From positions 186,001 through 250,000 of the forward strand of contig NZ_LR733304.1 in NCBI RefSeq assembly GCF_902506105.1: a stretch of 64,000 nt of DNA, given 5' to 3'. Position 1 is the first letter of the stretch; each line of letters starts with the position of its first letter. Below, piece by piece: positions 17,004-24,929 of this stretch. The translations under genes and the position numbers were made by a program. The notes beneath the pieces are model-generated. The model was given only the letters and a program-made list of their open reading frames with translations. It was not told where the DNA came from and searched no databases. The stretch is from Aeromicrobium sp. 9AM (lineage in GTDB: Bacteria > Actinomycetota > Actinomycetes > Propionibacteriales > Nocardioidaceae).

Positions 17004-17864
17004 TCAGTCCCAGGTGACGCGCTTGGCGAGGGACTTGTCCATGCGGCGGAAGAGCGGCTGCGAGACCTTGGTGACGACGCCGGGGAGGGCGGCCATGCCG
17101 AGCTCGCCCATCGCGCCGGGCAGGCTCGTGACGCGTGTCGGTTTGTCGACAATCGCCTTGACGAGCCAGTTGGCGGCCTTGTCGGCACTCAGCATCGGCA
17201 TCGCCTGGTAGATCTGCGTAGCCGCCGACATCTCGGTGCGCACCATCGGGAAGTGGACGGTGGTGGACGTGATGCCCTCGTGCCCGAGCTCCGCGGTCAG
17301 CGAGCGGGTGAACGACTCGAGCGCCGCCTTGCTCGCGAGATAGGCCGAGAACAGCGGGATCGGCACCTGCGTCGACATGCTCGACGAGATCACGACGTGC
17401 CCGTGCCCCTGCTCGAGGAAGCGCGGCAGCAGTGCCAGCGTCAGGCGTACGGCACCGAAGTAGTTGATCGCCATCGTGCGCTCGTAGTCGTGCACGCGGT
17501 CGAGCGACTCGGTGATGGGCCGGCGGATCGACCGGCCGGCGTTGTTGACCAGGGCGTCGATCCGGGGGTGGTCGGCCAGCAGCTGCGCCGCCACGTCGGT
17601 GGTCGCGTCGGCATCGGAGAGGTCGACGGCATACGCGTACGCGGTGCCGCCCGCTGCCTCGATGCTCGTGCGTACGTCGGCGAGCTCGTCCTCGCGTCGG
17701 GCCAGCAGGCACACGGTCGCACCGAGCCGCGCCACCTTGCGGGCGGCCTCGGCGCCGATCCCGCTCGAGGCGCCCGTGATGACGATCGTCTGGCCCGCGA
17801 GCCCTTCGAGACGCGGGCGCGGCTCGCTGCGCTCGCCGGGCCCGCTCCTCAGGAACCACTTCAC
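17004..17864 (-). CDS. SDR family oxidoreductase, co-transcribed with TetR gene
   Basis: A 286-residue short-chain dehydrogenase. The NAD(P)-binding TGASSGIG lies near residues 30-37, NNAG near 106 and the catalytic YLASK near 170. The GTG start overlaps the TetR stop (GTGA), so the pair is one operon. The first 20 or so residues are unusual: LRSGPGERSEPRPRLEG is encoded by a segment that looks like a dispersed chromosomal repeat (about 17801-17852), whereas family members usually start just before the nucleotide-binding strand. The C-terminal part (about 200-286) resembles membrane-associated SDRs of lipid metabolism. Substrate unknown. Confidence 0.85.
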   Translation of the reverse strand: MKWFLRSGPGERSEPRPRLEGLAGQTIVITGASSGIGAEAARKVARLGATVCLLARREDELADVRTSIEAAGGTAYAYAVDLSDADATTDVAAQLLADHPRIDALVNNAGRSIRRPITESLDRVHDYERTMAINYFGAVRLTLALLPRFLEQGHGHVVISSSMSTQVPIPLFSAYLASKAALESFTRSLTAELGHEGITSTTVHFPMVRTEMSAATQIYQAMPMLSADKAANWLVKAIVDKPTRVTSLPGAMGELGMAALPGVVTKVSQPLFRRMDKSLAKRVTWD

Positions 17865-18475
17865 TCGGCGTCGCCGCCGAACAGCGCGGTGAGCAGTCGC
17901 AGGCAGCGCTGCATCATCTGGTCGGCACTCTCGTCGGGGTGTTCCATCCACCAGTTCATGAGCGAGTCGACGATGCCGAGCCAGACGGCGGTCATGGCGG
18001 AGATGTCGAGCGGATCGGCATTGCCGGCCAGTCCCATCAGCTCGGTCACACCTTCGTCGGCGAGCTTGCCGATGCGCTCGGCGTACAACGCGATCGAGTC
18101 GGCGATCGGGCCGGTCGAGGGCGCGGTCGCGTCGAAGAACAGCCGCCACAGATAGGGCTGCGGCTCGAGCAGGGTGAACATGCCGGCGAGTGTCGCCATG
18201 CCCCGCTCGATGCCGACGGCGTCCCCGCGTGCGATGCGTTCGATCTCGTCGGCGAGCAGCGCGCCGCCGCGGTCGAGGCAGGCCTCGTAGAGGCCCTCCT
18301 TGGAGCCGAAGTAGTTGTAGATCAGCGGCTTGGAGATGCCGGCCTTGTCAGCGATCGCAGCAACCGACGTGGCCGAGAAGCCTTGGGTGCCGAACTGCTC
18401 GGAGGCGATGTCGAGGATCTGCGTCTCCCGGTCCAGGCGGGGGACACCCTTGGTGCCGGCGTTGGGTCTGACCAC
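17861..18475 (-). CDS. TetR family transcriptional regulator
   Basis: A 204-residue repressor-type protein. The N-terminal helix-turn-helix reads ILDIASEQFGTQGFSATSVAAIADKAGISKPLIYNYFGSKEGLY, typical of TetR; the rest is the ligand/dimer domain. GTG 18475 lies six bases after TAGACT (18487-18482), giving a leaderless message. It is divergent from the sterol-desaturase-like gene 70 bases away and coupled to the downstream SDR, so it probably controls both in response to a lipid-like ligand. Confidence 0.9.
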   Translation of the reverse strand: MVRPNAGTKGVPRLDRETQILDIASEQFGTQGFSATSVAAIADKAGISKPLIYNYFGSKEGLYEACLDRGGALLADEIERIARGDAVGIERGMATLAGMFTLLEPQPYLWRLFFDATAPSTGPIADSIALYAERIGKLADEGVTELMGLAGNADPLDISAMTAVWLGIVDSLMNWWMEHPDESADQMMQRCLRLLTALFGGDAE

Positions 18476-18545
18476 GTCAGCAGTCTAGCGGCGCGATGTG
18501 ATCTCGTGGTAACTTACCCAAAAGTCATATAAGTCTGGAGGAGTC

Positions 18546-19448
18546 ATGCAGGAGTTTCTCGACCCGCTGAAGAACCCGACGCTCGTCGCGGCGCCGTTCT
18601 TCGTCCTGTCGCTGCTGATCGAGCTGGCGGCCTTCCGGTTCCTTGAGACTGACGAGGAGATGCGCGGCTACGAGCGCAAGGACGCGCGGACCAGCCTGAT
18701 CATGGGGATCGGGTCGGTCGTGTCGAGTGCGGTCTTCAAGCTCGGCACCCTCGTCGTGTTCGTCGCGGTGAGCGTCCACCTCGCCCCGTGGCACCTGCCG
18801 GACGACGCCTGGTGGTCGTGGGCGGCCTTGATCCTCGGCCTCGACCTCGCGTTCTACCTGCAGCACCGCTTCGTGCACCGCGTCCGCATCGGCTGGGCGG
18901 CGCACCAGGCGCACCACTCCAGCGAGTACTTCAACTTCTCGACGGCGCTGCGACAGAAGTGGAACCCGTGGGCGGAGGCGCTGTTCTGGCTGCCGTTCCC
19001 GTTCCTCGGCTTCGAGCCATGGACGCTCTACGTCGCGTTCTCGATCAACCTGATCTACCAGTTCTTCGTGCACACCGAGCGCATCGGCACGATGTGGCGG
19101 CCCATCGAGCTCATCTTCAACACGCCGTCGCACCACCGTGTGCACCACGGCAGCAACCCGGAGTACCTCGACAAGAACTACGCCGGGATGCTGATCATCT
19201 GGGACCGCATGTTCGGGACGTTCCAGAAGGAGCTGTTCCGTCCGACGTACGGGCTGACGGTGCCGGTCGACACCTACAACGTCCTGCGGCTGCAGTACGG
19301 CGCGTTCGGTGAGCTGTTCCGCGACGTCCACAACGCGAAGAACTGGCGCGAGAAGCTCGGGTACATGTTCATGCCGCCGGGCTGGCATCCCGGCGAGAAA
19401 CGGTCCGAGGCCGAGCAGCCGCGCGACCCGTCAGACTCGCTGGTGTGA
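18546..19448 (+). CDS. Sterol desaturase / fatty acid hydroxylase superfamily protein
   Basis: A 300-residue integral membrane di-iron oxygenase. The histidine cluster is complete: QHRFVH, HQAHHSS and SHHRVHH, with several hydrophobic segments before and between. Members hydroxylate or desaturate sterols, fatty acids or ether lipids at the membrane. A GGAGGAG ribosome site precedes the ATG by a few bases. It faces the TetR gene across a short intergenic region carrying ACTT and AAGT half-sites, and is coupled to the next membrane protein (GTGTGA overlap). Confidence 0.88.
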   Translation: MQEFLDPLKNPTLVAAPFFVLSLLIELAAFRFLETDEEMRGYERKDARTSLIMGIGSVVSSAVFKLGTLVVFVAVSVHLAPWHLPDDAWWSWAALILGLDLAFYLQHRFVHRVRIGWAAHQAHHSSEYFNFSTALRQKWNPWAEALFWLPFPFLGFEPWTLYVAFSINLIYQFFVHTERIGTMWRPIELIFNTPSHHRVHHGSNPEYLDKNYAGMLIIWDRMFGTFQKELFRPTYGLTVPVDTYNVLRLQYGAFGELFRDVHNAKNWREKLGYMFMPPGWHPGEKRSEAEQPRDPSDSLV

Positions 19449-20035
19449 CCGACCGGCAGCTGCTCGTGGTCGCAGCGGGGTTCGCGGTCTTCCTCACGGC
19501 GTGCGACCAGTTGTTCCACGTCCGCACCGACACCTTGGTCTATCACTGGGATCCGCAGGTCGCGGGGCAGACGGTCATCGTCCCGCTCACGTTCTCCCTG
19601 GCCGGCGTGGCGATGCTCGACCTCAGCCGACGGGCGCAGCCGCAACGCGTGGGGCCGATCGGCGTGCGGCACGTCCTCGCGAGTCTGGGCACCGTCACGG
19701 CGGCGTATCTCGTCTCCGGGCTGCTCGACCCGGATCTCGCGGCGGCGTACGCCATCGTGCTGCTGGTCCTGTGGGGCGTACGTGTGGCGATGCGGCGCGA
19801 GCGGCCGGCTGCGGTCGTGGTCTGCCTCGTCGTCGCGACCGGGGGAGTGCTTGCCGAATCGGCGCTCTCGGCCGCGGGCGAGTTCGACTACCTCGCGCCG
19901 GACATCCTCGGCGTGCCGTGGTGGCTGTTCCCGCTCTACCTCCATGGCGCGCTGGTCGCCACCGACATCGTCGCGCTCGTCTCGCGCTCTGCGGCCGACC
20001 ACGGCGCTCGCGCGCGGACTACAGGTCGGTCGTGA
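19445..20035 (+). CDS. Multi-span membrane protein of unknown function
   Basis: A 196-residue hydrophobic protein with about five or six predicted membrane segments, including LLVVAAGFAVFLTACDQLF, TVIVPLTFSLAGVAML, HVLASLGTVTAAYLVSGLL, AYAIVLLVLWGV and AAVVVCLVVATGGVL. The GTG start overlaps the stop of the desaturase-like gene, so both are made together and may cooperate in lipid modification. Its last 17 bases overlap the end of the convergent D-amino-acid lyase gene. No family recognised. Confidence 0.7.
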   Translation: MTDRQLLVVAAGFAVFLTACDQLFHVRTDTLVYHWDPQVAGQTVIVPLTFSLAGVAMLDLSRRAQPQRVGPIGVRHVLASLGTVTAAYLVSGLLDPDLAAAYAIVLLVLWGVRVAMRRERPAAVVVCLVVATGGVLAESALSAAGEFDYLAPDILGVPWWLFPLYLHGALVATDIVALVSRSAADHGARARTTGRS

Positions 20036-21218
20036 CGCTGCCCAGCACCCGGTGATCGTCGTCGACGAGGGCGATCGAGGGCCATCGGTCGAACGCTCCG
20101 CACGGATGGCTGATGCCCAGGCTCAGCAGCTGACCGGGCGCGATGTCCAGGGCCTCGGGGACCGTGAGGAACGCGTGCTGGTCGTTGAGCTTGTCGACGG
20201 TGACGCCGTCGAGCGGCTCGAGCTGCCTGGTTGGCCCGTAGCGACCGAGGACCACGGGGAGCTGGTCGTCGATCGGCACGTCTCTGCGGCCGAAGCCGGC
20301 GATCACGCGGTTCGGCTCGGGCCTCGACCAGACGGTCGCGAGCAGCTCGAACGCGGGCCGCAGCCGCGGCGCATCGAGGCCGCGGCCGTCCCAGGGCGAC
20401 GTACGCCGGTAGGTGCCGTGGTCGTGCGTCGCGTAGCAGCCGCTGCGGATCACCGTGCGTACCGGGAAGTCGAAGGCGGCAGGTCCGAGCGCGTCGGCGA
20501 CCAGGTCGAAGTACGAGCTGCCGCCGGCGGTGACGATCGGTGGCTCGGCGGGATCGAGCAGCCCGCGGTCCTGCAGCAGCCGGACGGTGCCCGCGACATC
20601 GGCGAGGTAGGCGTCGATGCCGGCCGGCAGGGCATTGCCGTCGGTCGGCATCAGGCCTTCGTACGCGGCGACGCCGGCCAGATGCAGGTGCCCGGAGCGT
20701 GCCACGTGCTCGGCGACGCGCAGGGACTCCGCGGTCGTCCTGGTGCCCGTTCGGCCGCCCAGGTAGCCGACCTCGAGCAGCACGGGAAGAGGGCGGCTCG
20801 CGGCTGACAGTCCGCGCTCGAGGGCCTCGGCGCCGGCGATGCTGTCGACGTAGCACCAGAACCCGGCATCAGTCTCTGGGCGGGTCAGCAGGTCATCGGC
20901 GACCCATCGGATCGCGGCGTCGTCGACGAGCACGTTGGCGAGCAGGATGCGGCGAATGTCGAGACGATGCAGGCCCCGCACCTGGGCGGGCGTCGCAGCC
21001 GTCATCGCCCACGCGCCGTGCTGCACATGCCGCTCGATGATCTGCGGGGAGAGTGATGTCTTGGCGTGTGGCGCGTGCAGGATGCCGGCCCCGGCGCAGT
21101 AGTCCGCCATGACGGCGAGGTTCGACTCGAGCGCATCTTCATGGAGCACGAGCGCGGGGTGGTCGATGTCCTGCAGTGCGTCGTCACCGACAGCGGCGAG
21201 GCCCTTCGACGAGCTCAC
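20019..21218 (-). CDS. D-serine/D-threonine lyase-like PLP enzyme (alanine racemase N-domain family)
   Basis: A 399-residue fold-type III PLP enzyme. HAPHAKTS with Lys53 is the expected PLP lysine; the C-terminal GISHPCGAFDRW carries the His/Cys pair that binds zinc in eukaryotic-type D-serine dehydratases (DSD1) and the metal in D-threonine aldolases. The reaction is therefore deamination or aldol cleavage of a D-3-hydroxyamino acid. The GTG start overlaps the stop of the SDR upstream (GTGA). The first codons lie in a copy of the dispersed TTCGACNAGCTCA repeat. Confidence 0.85.
   Translation of the reverse strand: MSSSKGLAAVGDDALQDIDHPALVLHEDALESNLAVMADYCAGAGILHAPHAKTSLSPQIIERHVQHGAWAMTAATPAQVRGLHRLDIRRILLANVLVDDAAIRWVADDLLTRPETDAGFWCYVDSIAGAEALERGLSAASRPLPVLLEVGYLGGRTGTRTTAESLRVAEHVARSGHLHLAGVAAYEGLMPTDGNALPAGIDAYLADVAGTVRLLQDRGLLDPAEPPIVTAGGSSYFDLVADALGPAAFDFPVRTVIRSGCYATHDHGTYRRTSPWDGRGLDAPRLRPAFELLATVWSRPEPNRVIAGFGRRDVPIDDQLPVVLGRYGPTRQLEPLDGVTVDKLNDQHAFLTVPEALDIAPGQLLSLGISHPCGAFDRWPSIALVDDDHRVLGSVTTDL
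21204..21218. repeat. Dispersed repeat CTTCGACGAGCTCAC at a gene start
   Basis: A variant of the repeat seen at 9871-9885 and 28108-28122. Here its end supplies the GTG start codon of the D-amino-acid lyase and the TGA of the preceding SDR. Confidence 0.4.
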
Positions 21219-21970
21219 AGGCTGCGCGTCATGCCGCCGTCGACCGGCAGCATGACTCCGGTCAGGAAGCCGGCGGCCGGCGACAGCAGGAAGGCAGCGG
21301 TCTGGCCGAACTCCTCTGGCCTGCCGTAGCGACGCAGCGGGATCGACTGCTCGGTCGCGGCACGGGCGGCCTCAGGATCTGCGGCCTGCGCATCCAGCTG
21401 GCGTACGCGCTCGGTGTCGACCCGGCCGGGCAGCAGGCCGTTGACGCGGATGCCGCGTGGCCCGAGCTCGTCGGCGAGGTTCTTGGCGGCCATCGCCAGG
21501 CCGGGGCGCAGGCCGTTGCTGATGCCGAGGTTGGGGATGGGTGCCTTGGCGGACGTCGACAGGACGAAGGCGATGGAGCCACCCTCTCCGAGCTCCTCGG
21601 CGACCGTCACCGCGAGCCTGATCGCGCCCAGGAACACGGTTTCGAAGGATGAGCGCCACTCGTCCTCCGTACGATCGAGGATCGGACCGGCAGGGGGGCC
21701 ACCCACGCTGATCAGCGCTCCGTCAAGCCGGCCGAACGTGTCGCGCGCGGCGCGGATGAGCTGGTCGGGCGCCGTCGGGTCGGCGTTGTCGACGGCGACG
21801 CCCTTCGCCAGGTCGCCGAGCTCGGCCACCGCCTGGTCGACCGACTCCTGCGAGCGGGACGAGACGACCACACGGGCGCCGTCGGCGACGAGCGCCCGCG
21901 CCGTGGCGAGGCCGAGCCCGCTGGTGGCGCCGGTGAGGAGGTAGACACGATCGCGAAGTCCGAGGTCCAT
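21215..21970 (-). CDS. SDR family oxidoreductase
   Basis: A 251-residue enoyl-acyl-carrier-reductase-like or 3-oxoacyl-type SDR. TGATSGLG near the N terminus binds the nucleotide, SVGGPPAG replaces the common NNAG region, and the C-terminal part has the FLLSPAAGFLTGVMLPVDGGMTRSL ending of classical SDRs. The catalytic Tyr of YxxxK is not evident: the segment ISNGLRPGLAMAAKNLADELG has Asn-Gly where Tyr is expected, like the divergent SDRs with ISNxxR. TAGTCT (21983-21978) precedes the ATG by seven bases, and GGGAGG is also present. The D-amino-acid lyase gene overlaps its stop. Confidence 0.85.
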   Translation of the reverse strand: MDLGLRDRVYLLTGATSGLGLATARALVADGARVVVSSRSQESVDQAVAELGDLAKGVAVDNADPTAPDQLIRAARDTFGRLDGALISVGGPPAGPILDRTEDEWRSSFETVFLGAIRLAVTVAEELGEGGSIAFVLSTSAKAPIPNLGISNGLRPGLAMAAKNLADELGPRGIRVNGLLPGRVDTERVRQLDAQAADPEAARAATEQSIPLRRYGRPEEFGQTAAFLLSPAAGFLTGVMLPVDGGMTRSL

Positions 21971-21992
21971 GCCTCCCAGACTAGGCGGGTCG

Positions 21993-22370
21993 TCACCCCT
22001 CGGTGGGGCGGTGGCTCACGAGGCCGACGAGGTTGCCCTCGGAGTCGCGGATGAACGCCATCCACTCGTCCGTTCCGGCCGGCCCGAGCGTGTCGTCGGT
22101 GTGCTGAAAGATCACGTGCGGCTCGCCCTCGATCGTCGCGCCGCGAGCGCGCAGCTCCTCGATCGTCGTGCGTACGTCGTCGACCTGTAGGTAGACCGTC
22201 GCCGACGGTGCGCCCTGCTCGAGCAGCAGCCGGGTTCCGCCGATCGTGAAGAACACCAGGCCCGGCGGGTCGAACCTCGCCGCTGGGGGACAGCCGAGGA
22301 GCTGCTCGTAGAACGCGGCAGCACGGTCGAGGTCATCGGCATGCTGGGCGACCTGCGCGATCCGGTCCAT
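21993..22370 (-). CDS. VOC (glyoxalase/bleomycin resistance) family protein
   Basis: A 125-residue one-module-pair VOC protein: QHADDLDRAAAFYEQLLGCPP, LVFFTIGGTRLLLEQG, VYLQVDDVRTTIEELRARGA and WMAFIRDSEGNLVGLVS follow the beta-alpha-beta-beta-beta pattern. Metal ligands near His10 and the Glu of DSEGN are plausible. Reaction unknown. TAGGCT (22382-22377) ends six bases before the ATG and overlaps the stop codon of the upstream gene, consistent with a leaderless transcript. Confidence 0.85.
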   Translation of the reverse strand: MDRIAQVAQHADDLDRAAAFYEQLLGCPPAARFDPPGLVFFTIGGTRLLLEQGAPSATVYLQVDDVRTTIEELRARGATIEGEPHVIFQHTDDTLGPAGTDEWMAFIRDSEGNLVGLVSHRPTEG

Positions 22371-22379
22371 GTGCCGAGC

Positions 22380-22850
22380 CTAGGCCTGATCCGATCGGTC
22401 CGGGGGCGGCCAGACGTACGGGAGGTCGTCGGGAACGCCGGGAAAGAGTGATCCGTAGTGCTCGGGGTCCTTCCGTACGAGCGCGGACTGGTGACTGCGG
22501 TGGAAGTCCGGGTCGCCGAGCCACGACGGCAGCGCGTGTGCGCCGGCGAGCTCGGGCTGCGGACGTACGCTGCTGACCCCGGCCTCCTCGAGGTCGGCGC
22601 CGATCGTCGCGGCACAGGTGTCCGCGTGGCCCCGCCGGGTCCACTCGTCGACGATCGCGAAGCTGTACGCCCCCAGCGCCTCGAGCCGGCCGCGCCACAT
22701 GAGGGCCGCCGGATGGTGCCGCCACCCGTACGTCGGGATCGTCAGGGCGCGCACGATCTGGATGCACTCGACCCGCTGCTTGCCGAGGCGGGTGCGGTCC
22801 AAGACCTCGGCCGTGCGCGCGAAGTCTGCGTAGGGGAGGAAGGTCTGCAC
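22380..22850 (-). CDS. MSMEG_6728 family protein (pyrimidine-dimer glycosylase-like)
   Basis: A 156-residue protein beginning MQTFLPYADFARTAEVLDRTRLGKQRVE, then IPTYGWRHHPAALMWRG and HRSHQSALVRKDPEHY. These segments match the MSMEG_6728 family, related to T4 endonuclease V-type pyrimidine-dimer DNA glycosylases, so a role in base repair is possible. GTG 22850 is chosen to match the conserved MQTFLPY start. The stop codon overlaps the promoter of the VOC gene. Confidence 0.8.
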   Translation of the reverse strand: MQTFLPYADFARTAEVLDRTRLGKQRVECIQIVRALTIPTYGWRHHPAALMWRGRLEALGAYSFAIVDEWTRRGHADTCAATIGADLEEAGVSSVRPQPELAGAHALPSWLGDPDFHRSHQSALVRKDPEHYGSLFPGVPDDLPYVWPPPDRSDQA

Positions 22851-23039
22851 GCTCCGCAGGTACCCGGCCGCCGCCGCTCGAAGCGACGCTGACGAATCAC
22901 CGCTGTGGCCAGGGCCGGGGTCGACTCCCCCAAGCTCTGCGCGGCGCGCTGGCTGCGAGGTGCTCTTGCGTTCGCCGTGCAGGCGCGCCACTTCGAGCAG
23001 GGGGGACCCCCAGGCCCGCCGTTTCTCGTACCAACACCA

Positions 23040-23093
23040 GGCCACAAAAAACGGGCCCCGCTCGTACCTCGCGGAACCCGTGTTTTGTGGCCA
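23040..23093 (-). terminator. Rho-independent terminator of tRNA-Phe
   Basis: GGCCACAAAAAACGGG (23040-23055) and CCCGTGTTTTGTGGCC (23078-23093) pair with one mismatch. The stem begins in the last bases of the tRNA gene and includes a T-rich run on the transcribed strand. Confidence 0.65.
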
Positions 23094-23161
23094 GGGCCGG
23101 GGTCGAACCGGCGACCCTCCGCTTTTCAGGCGGATGCTCGTACCAACTGAGCTACCTGGCC
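23088..23161 (-). tRNA. tRNA-Phe (GAA)
   Basis: A full cloverleaf on the minus strand: acceptor GGCCAGG/CCTGGCC, D arm GCTC...GAGC, anticodon loop CTGAAAA with anticodon GAA, and TTCGACC-type T loop. It is 74 bases long with discriminator A; CCA is not encoded. Confidence 0.95.
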
Positions 23162-23223
23162 GTGCCCGCGAACGAGCGACGATCACCTTATCGCACCGCA
23201 CCTGCCCGGTTGAAATCGGCAGC

Positions 23224-23266
23224 AACGAAAAACCCACGCACCTGGACTCAGATGCGTGGGCTTCGT
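23224..23266 (-). terminator. Terminator after tRNA-Asp
   Basis: CCCACGCA (23233-23240) pairs with TGCGTGGG (23253-23260) around a 12-base loop, followed on the minus strand by TTTTT (23232-23228). The flanking AACGAA/TTCGTT extends the stem. Confidence 0.85.
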
Positions 23267-23271
23267 TCAGC

Positions 23272-23348
23272 TGGCGACCCCGACCGGACTCGAACCGGCG
23301 ACCTCCGCCGTGACAGGGCGGCGCGCTAACCAACTGCGCCACGGGGCC
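23272..23348 (-). tRNA. tRNA-Asp (GTC)
   Basis: A full cloverleaf on the minus strand: acceptor GGCCCCG/CGGGGTC, anticodon stem CCGCC/GGCGG with loop CTGTCAC (anticodon GTC), and T loop TTCGAGT. It is 77 bases including an encoded CCA. Confidence 0.95.
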
Positions 23349-23414
23349 TTGCTGTTTCGCGGGTGAACCGCGCACGCAACTGTAACGTACGGGCGGCCCC
23401 GCGAACAAAACGGG

Positions 23415-23723
23415 TCAGGCGTTCGGATGCGACTCCGACGGTGGCAGATCGTCAGGAGGTGAGACGTCGCCCGAACCGGCTTCCTCGGACGCCCAGGTGG
23501 CCTCGGACGGCGGTTCGACGGAACTGGCCCCGGTCGCTCCGCCGGCGACCGAGGGGCCACCGGGAGGCAACGGGTTGTCAGCGTCTCCGGGGGGCGTCAG
23601 CGACTCGTCCAGACGATGTGAATCGCGCGAGTCGACCGTGTCCGGACCCTGCCGGACGGTCCGCAGCCAGAGCATGCCGACCACGATGACGAGCAGGATG
23701 ACGATGATGACGAGCCACTTCAC
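23415..23723 (-). CDS. Single-span membrane protein with acidic Pro/Ser-rich tail
   Basis: A 102-residue protein. Residues 3-20 (WLVIIVILLVIVVGMLWL) form one membrane helix, and the remainder is acidic and rich in Pro, Ser and Gly, without recognisable domains. The GTG at 23723 has a GGGAGGAC ribosome site about nine bases upstream, which sets the start. It lies upstream of the tRNA-Asp gene on the same strand. Similar short anchored proteins are common in actinobacteria. Function unknown. Confidence 0.65.
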   Translation of the reverse strand: MKWLVIIVILLVIVVGMLWLRTVRQGPDTVDSRDSHRLDESLTPPGDADNPLPPGGPSVAGGATGASSVEPPSEATWASEEAGSGDVSPPDDLPPSESHPNA

Positions 23724-23886
23724 GGTGTGTCCTCCCTGTCGGCGCCGGGCGCGCACGACGTGCCCCCGAGGCACTGTTCACCAGCCTAGTCGCGGCGCCG
23801 CATAGCGCATCTTCGAACGATCAGGACGTGCAGTCCACGTGGTGAACCGGCGATTCCGCAGGCCGAATTCCGGTTTGTATGAGGTC

Positions 23887-24399
23887 ATGACTGCTCGCCC
23901 CACGACTGACGCACCCCTGTCGCTGGCCGAGCTCGCCGCCCTGACGAGCACGGTCGCCGAAGACGTACGCGCCGGCCTCTACGAGGTCCACGCCGACGCG
24001 GAGAGCCGGTGGCACGTGAGGATCCGATGCGACGAGCAGGTCGACGTGTGGCTCATCAGCTGGACCAGCGACCAGGGCACCCAGCTGCACGACCACGGCG
24101 GTTCGTCGGGATCGTTCACGGTCGTGAGCGGCGAGCTGAGCGAGGCCGTGTGGACGCCCGGCGCCGAGGTGCTGACCGAGACCGCACGCGCGGCCGGCGA
24201 CTCGGTGCTCTTCGGTGAGCACTACGTCCATGACGTGCGCAACGTCCGCGACGAGACGGCCGTGAGCGTGCACGCGTACTCGCCGCCGCTGTCCCTCATG
24301 AACTACTACGACGTCGACGGCCACCAGCTCACCAAGCTGGCTTCGATGTGGACCGACGATCCGGAGGCGCCGGCACCCGAGCTGCGGGCGGCGTCGTGA
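23887..24399 (+). CDS. Cysteine dioxygenase family cupin
   Basis: A 170-residue cupin matching the cysteine dioxygenase type I family, which oxidises cysteine to cysteine sulfinate with non-haem iron. LHDHGGSSGSF gives His68 and His70, and His115 in YVHDV completes the three-His iron site. The Ser-His-Tyr region HAYSPPLSLMNYYD is present near 130-142. The ATG at 23887 is chosen over an upstream GTG at 23839. The rhodanese gene begins inside its stop codon (GTGA), linking both to sulfur metabolism. Confidence 0.88.
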   Translation: MTARPTTDAPLSLAELAALTSTVAEDVRAGLYEVHADAESRWHVRIRCDEQVDVWLISWTSDQGTQLHDHGGSSGSFTVVSGELSEAVWTPGAEVLTETARAAGDSVLFGEHYVHDVRNVRDETAVSVHAYSPPLSLMNYYDVDGHQLTKLASMWTDDPEAPAPELRAAS

Positions 24400-24824
24400 C
24401 CACGACGTACGCGTCGGTGGACGAGCTCCTGGCATCGGCCAGGGGCTCCCTCGTGCGGCTGGATCCACGTCAGGCGTACGACCGCGTGGCCGCCGGCTCG
24501 CTGATCGTGGACATCCGTCCTGCGTGGCAGCGGGAATCAGATGGGGAGATTCCCGGTTCTGTCATAGTCGAGCGCAATCATCTGGAGTGGCGCTTGCACC
24601 CGGCCTCGGGTGCGAGCCTGCCCCAAGCGCGAGACGGACAGGAGTGGATCGTGGTGTGCACCGAGGGCTACACGTCATCCCTGGCGGCTTCCGCGCTGGT
24701 GTCGTTGGGGCTTCCGGCCAGTGACATCGTGGGTGGCATCCACGCGTGGCGTGCGGCCGGCTTGCCGGTCGTGGCCGGCCCGACCGCGGTCGAGACAGTG
24801 GTCGGTGTCACGACCTCGTCATGA
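24396..24824 (+). CDS. Rhodanese-like domain protein
   Basis: A 142-residue single rhodanese domain, a sulfur transferase that forms a persulfide on cysteine. LIVDIRPAWQRESDGEIPGSV is the CH2A/B-like region, and the active-site loop VVCTEGYTSS carries Cys88; HAWRAAGLPV closes the domain. It is translationally coupled to the cysteine dioxygenase, so it may handle sulfite, thiosulfate or persulfide arising from cysteine breakdown. Cytoplasmic, with no signal peptide. Confidence 0.88.
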   Translation: MTTTYASVDELLASARGSLVRLDPRQAYDRVAAGSLIVDIRPAWQRESDGEIPGSVIVERNHLEWRLHPASGASLPQARDGQEWIVVCTEGYTSSLAASALVSLGLPASDIVGGIHAWRAAGLPVVAGPTAVETVVGVTTSS

Positions 24825-24929
24825 GATGAATGCGCAGATCACGTTGCCGCCCGCTCGGGATCACGCCAGACTGTCCGAAGCCTGTTTGCCCAGTTCAATG
24901 CCTACCTATCGCGAAACGCGGAGGACCGC

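Noticed and set aside
21215..22370. A single operon of D-amino-acid lyase, SDR and VOC genes
   Set aside because: The VOC gene has its own promoter-like element and a gap of 22 bases to the SDR, which also has its own -10. Coupling is clear only between SDR and lyase.
22905..23329. Short open frames across the tRNA-Phe and tRNA-Asp genes (ARAGVEPATL-type translations)
   Set aside because: These are translations of tRNA sequence, a familiar false call.
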